Assembly (NCBI GenBank): GCA_030248195.1 | Contig: JASAND010006533.1 | Span: 1-64,000, forward strand | DNA length: 64,000 nucleotides | Origin: Trissonchulus latispiculum | Lineage: Eukaryota > Nematoda > Enoplea > Enoplida > Ironidae | Direction: 5' to 3' | Part shown: one piece after another, positions 22,934 to 33,128 of the stretch | Layout of the letters: each line of letters opens with the position of its first letter | Numbering within the stretch: position 1 is the first letter of the stretch | Made by a program: the position numbers and the translations under genes | The notes under the pieces: model-generated | What the model was told of the DNA's origin: nothing | Database searches by the model: none | What the model saw: only the letters and a program-made list of their open reading frames with translations

Positions 22934-24580
22934 ATGGCTCACTCTCAACCTCCTGATACTGGACAACCCAGACCGGACGACGTCGATACTAATGGAACTG
23001 CCACCGAAGAAGCCGATGAACAGAACCAGGTCAGTCAATCTGCCGATGCCTTGGAGAATTCTAGACGAGAGCTGCTTCAGCGGACCGGATACCTGACGAT
23101 TCCCGATGAGCTGGTCAATGATTCCACTCAGAGGTTGGTTCAGATGCTAGACGAATCCAATGATGCTAATGTGATGCCTGAATTCGTAAGACGTGCCGGT
23201 AAATTTCATTTGAAGCTGATATATGGTGGGAAGGGACTAAGGGACAGGATTTTGAACGATGGGGTCAAATTGGGTAACATTTTGGTAAATCTGGAAAAGC
23301 CCCGGGAGGAAGATCGGCTCAACCATCGGATGCAGTCAATCTATCTATATAACATTCCTATTAGTGACTCTGATGAACATTTGTCTAGGTGGCTGGGCTC
23401 TCTCGGCTTGGAGAGAGTCTCGTCTTTTAGATGGACCTACTACCGGGCGGCGGACGGGAGACGAACGGCCATTCGCGACGGGGGCCGATCAGTGCTGGTC
23501 AAAGTGGGGGTGAACCAGGTCATACCCGGGTATGCGGCGTATACCCCCCAAGGTGCCGATTATCAGATGCGGGTCCAGGTGTGGTACCCGGGTTGGGGAG
23601 TGTGGTGTAACCATTGCTTCGGCCCGGGCCACTTCAAGAAGGAGTGCCCCAATGAACCGGCTATTCCCCGGGACCAGCCCAGGGGGAACTTTTCCTATGC
23701 TCCTCGGAGGTGGGAAACCCAGCAGGCCCAACCCACGGAAGGAGAGCCCTCGGTCGCCCAGGGCGAGGCCGCCCAGCAAGCAGGGGACGGATTGGTCTCT
23801 CTCGGGTCGGCGGAGGCTAAGAAGAGAGGCGGAATGGTGGTCGAAGGGTATGAAACGGCGGAGGAAGACGAGTCGATGGATCAGGATGCGGGAGCCGGGT
23901 CTACCCCCCTGGTGGACTTGACCCTCCAAGCGGACCAGCCCCTGACCTGGGACAGGCTCATGCAGGCCAAGCACAACAAATTTATGAGGGACTATGGGAA
24001 TAAGGTTATTCCCTTTTTCACCCGGAAATACCCCTACAGTAATCATCACTTATCCCCCTTCGTACTAGACGGTTTCAGGTTCCGGACCAACGAGCACCAC
24101 TTTTTTTGGCGGAAGGCCCTCGCCCTGGACAAAAAGGACACTGCGGCCAAGATTCTCGATTTGGTGGAACCTGGGGAGGTTAAGGCTGTGGGGGAACGGA
24201 TCCCGGGAAAAGCGGACAAGGTGAAACATTGGGAGGAGTTTGAGAAGTATGCGGCGATGTGGGACGGGTTGAAGGCAAAGTTCGACCAAAACCCGGACGT
24301 CCGGCGGGCCCTCCTCATCACAGACGGCCAACGACTGGTGGAAGCCAGCCCCCACGACCATTTCTGGAGTTGTGGGTTCGGCATCAACGACCCTCGGGCC
24401 TTCGACCCTACCATATGGACGGGGCGAAACGTGCTAGGTGATATGCTCACCATGCTGCGGATCAAGCTGCTTCGAATCCCGGAGATCCGGGAAGAGCTGG
24501 AGCAGCACCGCCGAAGCCAGGTCCAGAAGCGCCCCTTGGAAGGATCTGGAAATGGCACGGATGAGAAGCGAATAAAGTAG
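22934..24580 (+). CDS. LINE ORF1 protein: RRM-like region, CCHC knuckle, NADAR domain
   Basis: A 548-residue ORF1 product, expected to coat the LINE RNA. Residues 1-80 are acidic and Gln-rich. Residues ~85-215 look like the RRM-like part of Tx1-clade ORF1 proteins (SIYLYNIPISDSDEHLSRWL, then RVQVWYPGWGVW). A CX2CX4HX4C knuckle spans C225, C228, H233 and C238. After a low-complexity linker, residues ~358-513 read as a full NADAR domain (YbiA family): SPFVLDGFRFRTNEHHFF with E387 and K394, AKFDQNPDVRRALL, LVEASPHDHFWSCG with E470 and D475, and WTGRNVLG. The residues usually conserved in NADAR N-glycosidases are present, so activity is plausible. The C-terminus is basic (KRPLEG...DEKRIK). The sequence from about 23400 on is visibly GC-richer than ORF2. 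The NADAR call rests on motifs recognised by eye. Confidence 0.85.
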   Translation: MAHSQPPDTGQPRPDDVDTNGTATEEADEQNQVSQSADALENSRRELLQRTGYLTIPDELVNDSTQRLVQMLDESNDANVMPEFVRRAGKFHLKLIYGGKGLRDRILNDGVKLGNILVNLEKPREEDRLNHRMQSIYLYNIPISDSDEHLSRWLGSLGLERVSSFRWTYYRAADGRRTAIRDGGRSVLVKVGVNQVIPGYAAYTPQGADYQMRVQVWYPGWGVWCNHCFGPGHFKKECPNEPAIPRDQPRGNFSYAPRRWETQQAQPTEGEPSVAQGEAAQQAGDGLVSLGSAEAKKRGGMVVEGYETAEEDESMDQDAGAGSTPLVDLTLQADQPLTWDRLMQAKHNKFMRDYGNKVIPFFTRKYPYSNHHLSPFVLDGFRFRTNEHHFFWRKALALDKKDTAAKILDLVEPGEVKAVGERIPGKADKVKHWEEFEKYAAMWDGLKAKFDQNPDVRRALLITDGQRLVEASPHDHFWSCGFGINDPRAFDPTIWTGRNVLGDMLTMLRIKLLRIPEIREELEQHRRSQVQKRPLEGSGNGTDEKRIK

Positions 24581-24616
24581 ACCCCCCTCTGTTCATGGTC
24601 TGTGGTGCTATGATAA

Positions 24617-27600
24617 ATGGCTCCGCTTTCCTTGATCAGTATAAATGCGGATGGGCTTAAACGGCACTCTAAAGTTGACAATTTGTTTCAACTAACGAAC
24701 TCTACGGACATCGTTTTCGTCCAAGAAACAAATTTCAACTTCAAAAATACTTACTTTGAACAAATTTTTAGTCCTAAATTTAAGAGTTTCCATTCGTATT
24801 TTACTGGTCAGGGAGGTGGAGTTTGTATTTTGATTAGTCATAGAATCGCAGGAATTGGTAACCTAATCTTTGAACAAAGTGGGCGTTTGGTATTATTGAG
24901 TCTAAACGTTGGAAATCACAAAATTCTATTAATTAATATTTATGCACCTACTGATGCTCAAAAACGACCAAACTTCTTCAAAAACTTAAATGAAATTATT
25001 GCTCAAAGAAGCAAAGATCATCACTCAATGATTTTAGGTGGTGATTTTAACTTTGTTTCAGATCCGAAACTAGACAGAAGCTCAAGCTCGAATACTTATT
25101 CGGCCCTTCAACATGCGACAGCGGGTAAACTTCAATTTTTAAAAATTGAACGAGATTTTGACTTTGTTGATGTTTTTAGACAGAAGTTTGGCACAAGAAA
25201 AGAATTTAGTCATCATAGCAGAAATTATGATTGTGCCAGCAGACTAGACCGAATCTACACCTTAAATAGGCATTCGGCAAGTTTTACGCAAATTAGCTAT
25301 TTCCATACGACTTTCTCGGACCATAAAGGTATAGAATGTTCTATTTCAGATTCACTTTTCTGCCAGCCAAGAGGGCGTGGTTACTGGAAAATGCCCAGAG
25401 ATTGTTTTTCAGAACCCACTTTTATGCTAGATTTTATGGAACAAAATTTTGAAGCTCAGCTAAAAGTTGAAAATTCGCCAAACTCAGAAATTTTGCTGGA
25501 ATGGAAAAATCATAAAGAAATTATGCGAAGTCTGTTCAAATTTCATGGAAAATTAATGGCTCAAAGGAAGAAAGAAGAAAATTTAATTTTACAGCAAGAA
25601 CTGTCTGTTGCTCAACAATCCGGTAATGAGGAGCGAAAAGCAATTCTTGAGCACAAAATGCGCAAAATTGAGCTCCAAGAAATTGAGAAAATTTTGGGTC
25701 GTGCTCAGAAAAGAGATGAACTTTTCGACAACTTTTCAGTCTTGAGTGCAAAGAAAATTGAAAAAATAGAAGGAGAAAAGCGTTATTTCTACTCGTTAAA
25801 GGCAGAAAATGGTGAAATTGTGACAGGAAATAACAATATTTTGGGTGAAATGAGAACTCAGTATGCGAAACTATTTTCAAGTTATGGCATAGATTCCGAC
25901 AAAGCGAAGAAATTTTTAGAGGCCACAGATGCGAAAGTTCCGAGCATTTCGATTTCATCTTTAGAAAGAGAAATTTCGGTTGAGGAGGTAGAAACTGCAA
26001 TCAAGCAGTTTGCTACTGGTAAAGTCCCCGGAAAAGACGGGCTTGCAATTGAATTCTATCTGTCTCATTTGGAAATTTGCGCCCCCTTTTTGGCCCGAGT
26101 TTACAACCAAAGTTTTAAAAATGGAAAACTTCCAAAAGATATGTATATGGGCATAATTTCGCTGTTATATAAAGGAAAAGGTGATAGGGCGGACCGGAAA
26201 AACTGGCGCCCTTTGAGTATGCTAAATGTAGATTACAAAATTCTAGCAAAAATTTTGACTAATAGGCTCTCTCAGGTAATGGCATGTTTGGTTAGAAATA
26301 ACCAAACCTGCGCGGTCCCTGGGAGAGATATCAGGGATGGAATTCTGAGCTTAACAGGGGTACTCGACTACGCAAAATATAAGGAAAAACCTTGTATTTT
26401 TCTCTCAGTTGACCAAATGTCAGCCTTTGATGTAGTCGAGTGGGAATTTCTTAAATTGACACTCAAGCAATTTGGGTTTGGACCAAACTTTAGAGCTTGG
26501 ATAGACATAATTTACCATGAAGATCAAGTTCAAAATTCGATTTTGGTGAATGGGTATCTTTCGATACCCTTTAAATTGGGTCGAGGGATCCGACAGGGAT
26601 GCCCTCTTTCACCGTTGCTTTACGTTCTATGCAATGAAACTTTTTTAAATTTTGTCAGAAAATCAAATTTAATTCGAGGAATCTCAATTTTAGGGCGCGA
26701 GGAGAAAGTTTTCGCATATGCCGACGATACGAATTTCACAGCTCGAGATTTTAACTCAGTTAACGAAATATTCAAATTGTATGAGACTTTTGAGGAAGTT
26801 TCTGGAGGCAAACTTAAAGTCGAAAAGACGCAAGTTCTTTTGTATAATGGCTACTCTAAGGCTAATGTGCCTGCAGAATACCAGGAATATCTCAAAAAAG
26901 AAGTCAAAGTTTTTGGAGTTTTCGTTAGCTCAAATGGACTAGAAAATCCGAAAACTGTAGAAATGTTTAACAAAGTTATCTTAAATTTACAAGAAAGTAC
27001 ACCTCCAGATCGAATTTCAGCATATGGGAAAGTTAACGGCTTAATGACTTATTTTCTATCCACTCTCTGGTATACGACCTGGTTCGTGTCACCAGAAAGT
27101 GGAAAAATAAATAGAATGATGGAATTAATAGCAAAGTATATTTGGCATCCAATTCCTCAAAATTTAATTAGCACAGATTGTGCTGTTCTTCCAAAAACAA
27201 AAGGAGGAATAGGACTTCCTAAAATAGAGCTAAAAATTCTAGCACAAAGATTTGCAGTCTTAATAAGAAGGCGTTTGGGCAGCGACCAGGCTTGGCATTT
27301 AACCTTTGACTATTTCTACGAAATGGTCAAAGGTAAATCCCAAGCCGCTGCCAATCGCACACAAGCTCCGAAATTCTATAAAGAATTACGGCAAGCTGAA
27401 ATCCAACTTGAGCCTCACTTTAATCCTGATTCTGTAAGCTTTGGAAACAAAGCTTACAGCTTCAAGGACGCAAAAATGAAGCAAATTTACGAATTTTTAG
27501 TCTGCAAAAAATTCTTGAAAAAGCGAGATAAAATGCAAGAAAAATGGCTCGAAAAATTTCCAGCTATAAACCCAAATGATTGGGAATATATCTGGTCAGC

Positions 27601-28180
27601 AATGAAAACTAAATTTGTTCAAAGTATAGCCTTAGATGTTCATCTAAAATTAGTGCATAACGTATTAATGACGAACAAGCGAAAGAATCAAATTGATAGA
27701 AGAAATAACGAATTTTGTGATTTCTGCCTTCAAAATAACATTGAGGTAGTTGAAGATGTAATCCACTTGTTTGTGCTTTGTCCCAGAGTTTCGAGTTTCT
27801 GGCAAAAAGTGTGCCAACTTCTAAAAAAGGTAGCTACCCCGGAGGGCATATGGGTGGCAGGGTTAAGCCAATTGGCTTATAGAAGTTTGATTATGCAGGA
27901 GAAAATTCTGGGATTTGTGGTCCGAAAGAATCGAAAACTTCAAATTAGTGCCAATCTGGCCATCCAGGAGGCCCAGTTGGCAATTTGGTTTACCAGAGAC
28001 ATTTTCAAAAAGTCGAAAAATCTTAAAGATCCATGGGACGTTTTTCAGAAATCCTTGGGGCGAATTGGCTCAAACGCGAGCGCTTTGGAAGAAGAAGGGG
28101 GCATTATGAACTATTTGACCGGGAATTTTGGATTGTACAATTTGGTGGATGGTATTCTGGTTTTGAAGGAAGTGCTGTAA
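24617..28180 (+). CDS. LINE ORF2 protein: APE endonuclease and reverse transcriptase
   Basis: A 1187-residue product, close to the usual length for Tx1/L1-like ORF2. The N-terminal AP endonuclease has all its signature residues: SINADGL, VQETN (E37), GGDFN, SRLDRIY and FSDHKG. A coiled, Lys/Glu-rich linker follows. The reverse transcriptase includes GKVPGKDG, NWRPLSMLNVDYKILAKIL, VDQMSAFDVVEW, RGIRQGCPLSPLLY, FAYADD (Y701-D704) and GGKLKVEKTQ. A C-terminal zinc motif, CDFC...HLFVLC, starts near residue 1034. The enzyme would nick target DNA and prime reverse transcription from the nick. There is no stop or frameshift. The RT motifs favour the Tx1/L1 group rather than CR1 or RTE, and Tx1 members often insert at specific sites, but the target here is unknown. 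Confidence 0.93.
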   Translation: MAPLSLISINADGLKRHSKVDNLFQLTNSTDIVFVQETNFNFKNTYFEQIFSPKFKSFHSYFTGQGGGVCILISHRIAGIGNLIFEQSGRLVLLSLNVGNHKILLINIYAPTDAQKRPNFFKNLNEIIAQRSKDHHSMILGGDFNFVSDPKLDRSSSSNTYSALQHATAGKLQFLKIERDFDFVDVFRQKFGTRKEFSHHSRNYDCASRLDRIYTLNRHSASFTQISYFHTTFSDHKGIECSISDSLFCQPRGRGYWKMPRDCFSEPTFMLDFMEQNFEAQLKVENSPNSEILLEWKNHKEIMRSLFKFHGKLMAQRKKEENLILQQELSVAQQSGNEERKAILEHKMRKIELQEIEKILGRAQKRDELFDNFSVLSAKKIEKIEGEKRYFYSLKAENGEIVTGNNNILGEMRTQYAKLFSSYGIDSDKAKKFLEATDAKVPSISISSLEREISVEEVETAIKQFATGKVPGKDGLAIEFYLSHLEICAPFLARVYNQSFKNGKLPKDMYMGIISLLYKGKGDRADRKNWRPLSMLNVDYKILAKILTNRLSQVMACLVRNNQTCAVPGRDIRDGILSLTGVLDYAKYKEKPCIFLSVDQMSAFDVVEWEFLKLTLKQFGFGPNFRAWIDIIYHEDQVQNSILVNGYLSIPFKLGRGIRQGCPLSPLLYVLCNETFLNFVRKSNLIRGISILGREEKVFAYADDTNFTARDFNSVNEIFKLYETFEEVSGGKLKVEKTQVLLYNGYSKANVPAEYQEYLKKEVKVFGVFVSSNGLENPKTVEMFNKVILNLQESTPPDRISAYGKVNGLMTYFLSTLWYTTWFVSPESGKINRMMELIAKYIWHPIPQNLISTDCAVLPKTKGGIGLPKIELKILAQRFAVLIRRRLGSDQAWHLTFDYFYEMVKGKSQAAANRTQAPKFYKELRQAEIQLEPHFNPDSVSFGNKAYSFKDAKMKQIYEFLVCKKFLKKRDKMQEKWLEKFPAINPNDWEYIWSAMKTKFVQSIALDVHLKLVHNVLMTNKRKNQIDRRNNEFCDFCLQNNIEVVEDVIHLFVLCPRVSSFWQKVCQLLKKVATPEGIWVAGLSQLAYRSLIMQEKILGFVVRKNRKLQISANLAIQEAQLAIWFTRDIFKKSKNLKDPWDVFQKSLGRIGSNASALEEEGGIMNYLTGNFGLYNLVDGILVLKEVL

Positions 28181-28837
28181 CTATTTTCTATGTATGTGTA
28201 ATCTTGTATAATTTGCTTTTTGTGTATTTCAGGAAGTCAGATTTTCGATCAGAAGCCCAAGATTTTGCTTTCTAAATTCTAGAAAGAAAGAATTTGTGGT
28301 CAATTATTTTCTAAATTAAGAGTTTGAGTAGGACAACTTTGAAGATTTTGAATATAAAAATTTAAAAAGAAATGAGATTAGACCCATTGCTTTCGATTTT
28401 CACACTGTGGAACTCGTGCTAATTTGATCTTTAATTGATCTTTGATCTGTAATTTTGCCTTTTAACTTTGTATTCTGTGTTTCAGGATCAAGGATTCAAT
28501 TTGGGAGAAAGAATCGACCAGAAGTTGGATGGGGGAAATTCTTAAACTTTGCAATTTTTAAAAGAAAAGATTTCAATTATTTTTGGGAAACCGGGCCCCC
28601 CAGGAAGGTCCCTCCCCCTAATCTCAGGCAGATTTCGCATCCTAATTAAAGTAAAATTAAAAGGGGCCCTAAATTTATTATAATTGAAACTTTTAAATGC
28701 ATATCTGCGACAAAGTCGCTGTTCACTCATTAGGCAGTGAGCTAAACTGCTTGTAGACAGGCTGCGAGTTAGGCAGCAGAAACCATGATCCAAATGCATT
28801 ATGCAGAAATTGCAATATATTGGCAGAATCTGGTAAA
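28181..28837 (+). other. Presumed LINE 3' region
   Basis: AT-rich and non-coding. Two paralogous stretches recur (GTGTATTTCAGGAAGTCAG near 28221 and GTGTTTCAGGATCAAGGATT near 28477), each followed by an AGAAAGAA block, suggesting an internal 3'-UTR duplication of roughly 260 bp. The exact LINE end is not visible. Confidence 0.45.
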
Positions 28838-28994
28838 TTTGGGCGTAAATAATTTACGCCCAAAACATAAAAATGGCAGTCCATTTTCCATAAAAGCAGC
28901 AGTAAAAATTGCCGCCCATTAAAGGGCGGCACTATTAGCACAAAAGAATAGTGTGTGACTGCTGGCTGAAAACAAAAATTCAGCCAGCAGTCAC
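28838..28994. repeat. String of five perfect stem-loops
   Basis: Five consecutive perfect hairpins of different sequence fill 157 bases. They are TTTGGGCGTAAAT (13-bp stem, 1-base loop; 28838-28864), AAAATGG (7 bp; 28870-28887), TGCCGCCC (8 bp; 28910-28931), CACTATT (7 bp; 28930-28953, sharing two bases with the one before) and GTGACTGCTGGCTGAA (16 bp, 8-base loop; 28955-28994). No coding frame is involved. They follow the LINE 3' region. Confidence 0.85.
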
Positions 28995-29188
28995 CTACGC
29001 ATATTTTAGATAAAACTAGTTAGACATGCCACTTCCGCTCCAGACAGCCTTTATGCTAAAAGGAGTGTAACACAAAGTCGCAGGTCTCAGTGGTTGGCAA
29101 AAATCCAAAGCATACGGGCGTTTGCATCCCACACTTTCCAGACGGCGGCTTGACTATAAGACCAAAAATTGAAGCAGCCTGAGTAAGA

Positions 29189-29265
29189 GCTCCGATGGCG
29201 CAGTCGTCTAGCGTGCTTTACTTTTAAACTGAAGGTTGTGGGTTCGATCGATCCAAACTCAGAGC
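29189..29265 (+). tRNA. tRNA-Lys(TTT)-like sequence, probably pseudogene or SINE head
   Basis: Box A reads TGGCGCAGTCGTCTAGCG and box B GGTTCGATC. The acceptor arms GCTCCGA and TCAGAGC pair with one mismatch, and a T-run follows at 29272. The anticodon loop would be CTTTTAA (TTT). However, the anticodon stem has two mismatches and the T-arm carries an extra GATC, so it probably does not fold into a working tRNA. Confidence 0.4.
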
Positions 29266-31206
29266 TAAATATTTTTTCGTCCGATTTTCAGCACTTCAAA
29301 CTCCGACAAAATTTTTAAAATAAACTTGAAGCTAATATTTAAGTGGTCGAACTTTCTCCGAAATTGGGTCTTTACGATTAGTAATTTTTGAGTAATGTAG
29401 CAGTCACGTGAATGCTGTTTCTTAATGCTCAGTACTGGTTAGTCATTGCAAATAGTTAATGTATCAGAAACATAGAATTTGACTGTATTGTGTAAAGCTT
29501 ATTTGGCGATTGATTGTTTGTTGTGCTTCCGAGTTTAGGAGCAGGGACCGAAACAGCTGCAAGAAGTTGCGATCTCAGGCCTTTAAATTTTAGGCGCATT
29601 TCTTACAAAAAATTAACATTGACTCTCCAACCATAACAAGGACAGTCGTGAGCAAATATGGTTCTTTGATATAGATCGTCAAATAGTCTGGGCTCTGCAA
29701 TTTCTTGAAAGGTTTCTTCTTTGCAGCCCCAATGCAAATAATGGTCAACTAGATTGTTTCGTACAATGGGGAACTGGCATTTGGAGATCCCCCTCTCTAA
29801 TGCTTAATTTGCATACAGATAATCTGGACTTGAGTCAGCATCCCAAAACGAATAGAATTGGCATTTTTACAGCAAAAATCCGACTTTGCCAAAATACTAA
29901 GTACAGAGCTTCAATAGTGGTACTGCTTTTCTGGCAATAAAACTGAATTCCTGGAAGCAATGGCATTAACTTTCTTATGAATCCACTTAATCGCAGAATA
30001 AATGATTATGCAACCCAAAAATTGGGTGAACGGATCTCTTGATAAAGAAAACTTTTGTCTGTAAAAATCACTAATGGCATGAAAAAGAAATGCGTTGAAC
30101 TGCGTTGAACTAGAAAGAATCTGGTTGACTGTATTTAATTTCTAACAGTGTTTGGTAATAATAAAGACTGTATTGGTAATGTTTTTGTTTCTGTTTCAGT
30201 CTGTTATGTAGAATGATTGACTTTGGGATCAATTTGGCGCGGATTCAACAGAAAAATTGTCCGAAAGAAATTTTTCGAAAGTCACTCAAGAATGAACTTA
30301 AAATTTCACTAAATATGATTTCTTTTATGCCACCGTATGCTGTAACCTTTATTGTACAATAAACAAAGAACATGGCTGGGAGGCCTACTTTTTGGTGTGC
30401 AGCAGAGCTGTCTAAGTTGGAGCTCTGCTGTACACACTGCTGTGGCATGCAGGCAACTGTATGCTACTCAGTATAACTCAGTATAACTCGTATAACTCAG
30501 TTATACGCACGCTGCACTGTGCATTATCTGATTTATATGCACAGTCTTTACATAGGAAAAGTGCAAAAGAGTTGTATAACCTGTTTTGTCGTGAACGTTG
30601 TCATATAGTCTTCTGTAATTTTGAGACATCAACTACTCTTTTTTATTCCTGCTGGAAGCAGGAATGTATAAAATGAGTCTTCGCTGTGTTTATCGTGTAT
30701 TTGCTCTATTTCAACACACCGGGTCCCTATCTTCAACACAGTGTAGTATAGGGCACTTTTTGCACACTGTAATTTATGCAAATTAGGTTAGCAGCTATTT
30801 AAGCGACCGAATTTGCTGTCCTCGCGCAGTTGTCAACTGTCAGCAATCTAAAAGGTTGCACATTTTTGGGCGCAACAGTGTAGCTTGGGAGCTCACTCGG
30901 GCGCATGAGGGACACAAACACTACTCAGTTGCAGCTCAACTGACCTGAACTGAAAAAGTGAAAACATTTTGCTTAGACAATGCCAACGAAATAAGAAACC
31001 CCACAACGAATTAAAGATCATTGTTAATGATCATATGCAATTATTATCATCATAAAAAGTTATACAGGCTAGAAATGGATGACCTGTAATTATCATCTTA
31101 CTGTACCAATACAGTAGTTCACAGAAAATTTCATAACACTGAACTTAATCAAGCGAGTGCTGGAAGTGTAGCAATCTGAGTTGTCTCGTTTTATGTTTGT
31201 GATATA
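29266..31206. other. Intergenic, no gene seen
   Basis: No domain-bearing frame or splice-consistent exon was found. Near 30475 a short tandem stretch repeats GTATAACTCA. A patch at 30510-30545 (GCACTGTGCATTATCTGATTTATATGCAC) weakly resembles the palindromic MITE at 22520. Confidence 0.4.
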
Positions 31207-32231
31207 TATGTGGTAGCAAAACTGCACATGTTGGCAAATGTGCACATTTGCCAGTCATTTTGGACAAACTGCACTTTCTCCAGCTGAAGGCTGGACAAAC
31301 TGTTCTAGAAAGCACGCATGTCAAGTTTTGCCAATTTTCACTGGCAAAACTGCACTTGTGAGCGTCTCAGTCAGTTTTTCCAAGTTATCGTTGGCAAAAC
31401 TCAGGAACCTCTGAAACAACGCTGATTGATGAAACCTTCCCCTTTAATGTTGCACAAAAATAGGGGTCATGGCTTGGTATCATCTTCAAACGTTTGATAA
31501 ATTTGAGCACTGTTATTGGTTCAAATTATTATTTCTTCATCTTTTGCCCTTTCTCCATTTATTTTCACCTTCATATTCAATTTTAAACATTTGAAGTTAT
31601 CGCGGCATCTGCAATAGTGCAATTTTTCCAGATAAAATTCATTACGTATTAATGGCTTAAATGTCCTAAAGTTTTAGTAAAATTAGCAAACAAGTATTTT
31701 TATGGGCAACAAGAACAAACAATATCTTTAAAATTGAAAGTGAAATTTCAAAATAAAATGAAGAAAAAGAAAATTCGAAGTTGGATCAAATCAATTTGAT
31801 CAAATAAATAACTTAAAGTTGACATTGCCCGTAAAACTTTTACTAACTAACGAACAAATTGAATATGAAGGTGAAGATAATGGAGAAAGGGCAAAAGATG
31901 AAGAAATAATAATTTGAACCAATAACAGTTGTCAAATTTATCAAACGTTTGAAGATGATACCAAGCCATGACCCCTATTTTTGTGCAACATTAAAGGGGA
32001 AGGTTTCATCAATCAGCGTTGTTTCAGAGGTTCCTGAGTTTTGCCAACGGTAACTTGGAAAAACTGACTGAGACGCTCACAAGTGCAGTTTTGCCAGTGA
32101 AAATTGGCAAAACTTGACATGCGTGCTTTCTGGAACAGTTTGTCCAGCCTTCAGCTGGAGAAAGTGCAGTTTGTCCAAAATGACTGGCAAATGTGCACAT
32201 TTGCCAACATGTGCAGTCTTGCTACCACATA
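31207..32231. mobile_element. Foldback element with ~375-bp arms
   Basis: Two long, nearly identical inverted arms (31207-31583 and 31857-32231) flank a ~270-bp AT-rich centre. The outermost bases are TATGTGGTAGC and GCTACCACATA, with TA (perhaps TATA) on both outer sides, as expected of a Tc1/mariner-type target. The arms contain repeated GGCAAAACT and TGGACAAACTG motifs. Nothing is encoded. A transcript would form a long double-stranded hairpin. Confidence 0.8.
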
Positions 32232-32454
32232 TACAAAAAATGGAAGCAATTGGAAAAATTAATATATTAGGGCGGTTTATAAACAATTGAAGACAATTTT
32301 CAGCATTTCCTACAGAAATTCATAAAGGTCAACAAAGGAATATTGCACCTTTTGGGGCCAACTTGTTATTACTATTTCAACGTTAGACGTAAAATTTTGG
32401 AATAGTTTCCATCACACTGTACTGACTATTGGGGATGTAGGTAAAGTCGCCATC

Positions 32455-32694
32455 TCACACAAGGTTCATAGTTGTTTTCTGTCTGGCTTTGCTTATTTTG
32501 CCGGGGATTGTGTGAAACCTGACAGTGCAAGCGGGTGCTCTTTCTTTGAATGGCTTTCGAATAGAATTGAGCATTTGTGCAGAAACAGTATAGTTCTGAT
32601 CATAGTTTGGAGAAGGATTGTCAATGGATCGGCGGCTTTCATGGACGGAAATCGTCTGGGCCAATAAGTCAAGTAAGTCATAGTTTACGCAGCA
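32455..32694 (-). other. Unassigned open frame without ATG
   Basis: The minus strand is open for 80 codons up to a TGA at 32455. The composition is protein-like (LLDLLAQTISVHESRRS near the start, FHTIPGKISKARQK near the end). No start codon lies in front, so it would need splicing, and I recognise no family. It may be a decayed exon or chance. Confidence 0.2.
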
Positions 32695-33128
32695 TTAGGA
32701 GGTATGAAAGGTGAGTTTTTAAGCCAGAGGATACACCTACTTTGGATGGCTGCAATGCAAAGTGTCTGGTATCTCTGTTATCTGGTTTGATTGGGGACAG
32801 GTTCAAAAATAAAGGTAACAAAAAACGTGTATACGTTTCTATTATACGCTTTTAAAGCAGATTTTCCTTCTTTCAAAGCGTTTCAAATTAGACAGACTTG
32901 TTGGGGTCTTACTTTATACTAAACTTCTGTAAGCCCAGCCGCCAACACCAAACTTAGTAGCAGCTGAATAGATTTGAGCCATAAAAACTACAAAACTTTC
33001 AACATGAGTTTTCGCCTAAAAACAAAATGTATCCAAAAGCGTTTATGTGGAGCTAACCCGAACCAGTCCCTTGGTCAGTTACACATAACTTAAAATGTCT
33101 CTGTGATTCGAGAGTTTGCAGGACGTAG

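Larger units (their letters stand above)
22740..28690 (+). mobile_element. Tx1/L1-like LINE, apparently intact, with NADAR in ORF1
   Basis: This is a complete-looking two-ORF non-LTR retrotransposon: a short 5' leader, ORF1 of 548 residues, a 36-base gap, ORF2 of 1187 residues and an AT-rich 3' region. Both ORFs are open throughout with catalytic motifs preserved, so the copy is young or active. The boundaries given are approximate: no target-site duplication, terminal repeat or poly(A) tail was identified. The 3' end is placed before the hairpin string at 28838 but might include it. Confidence 0.75.

Noticed and set aside
23489..24681. Long minus-strand frames opposite LINE ORF1
   Set aside because: High GC lowers stop frequency. 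The sense strand has recognisable domains and the antisense frames have none.
29189..29265. Functional tRNA-Lys gene
   Set aside because: Mismatches in the anticodon stem and an extra GATC in the T-arm. Kept only as a tRNA-like feature.
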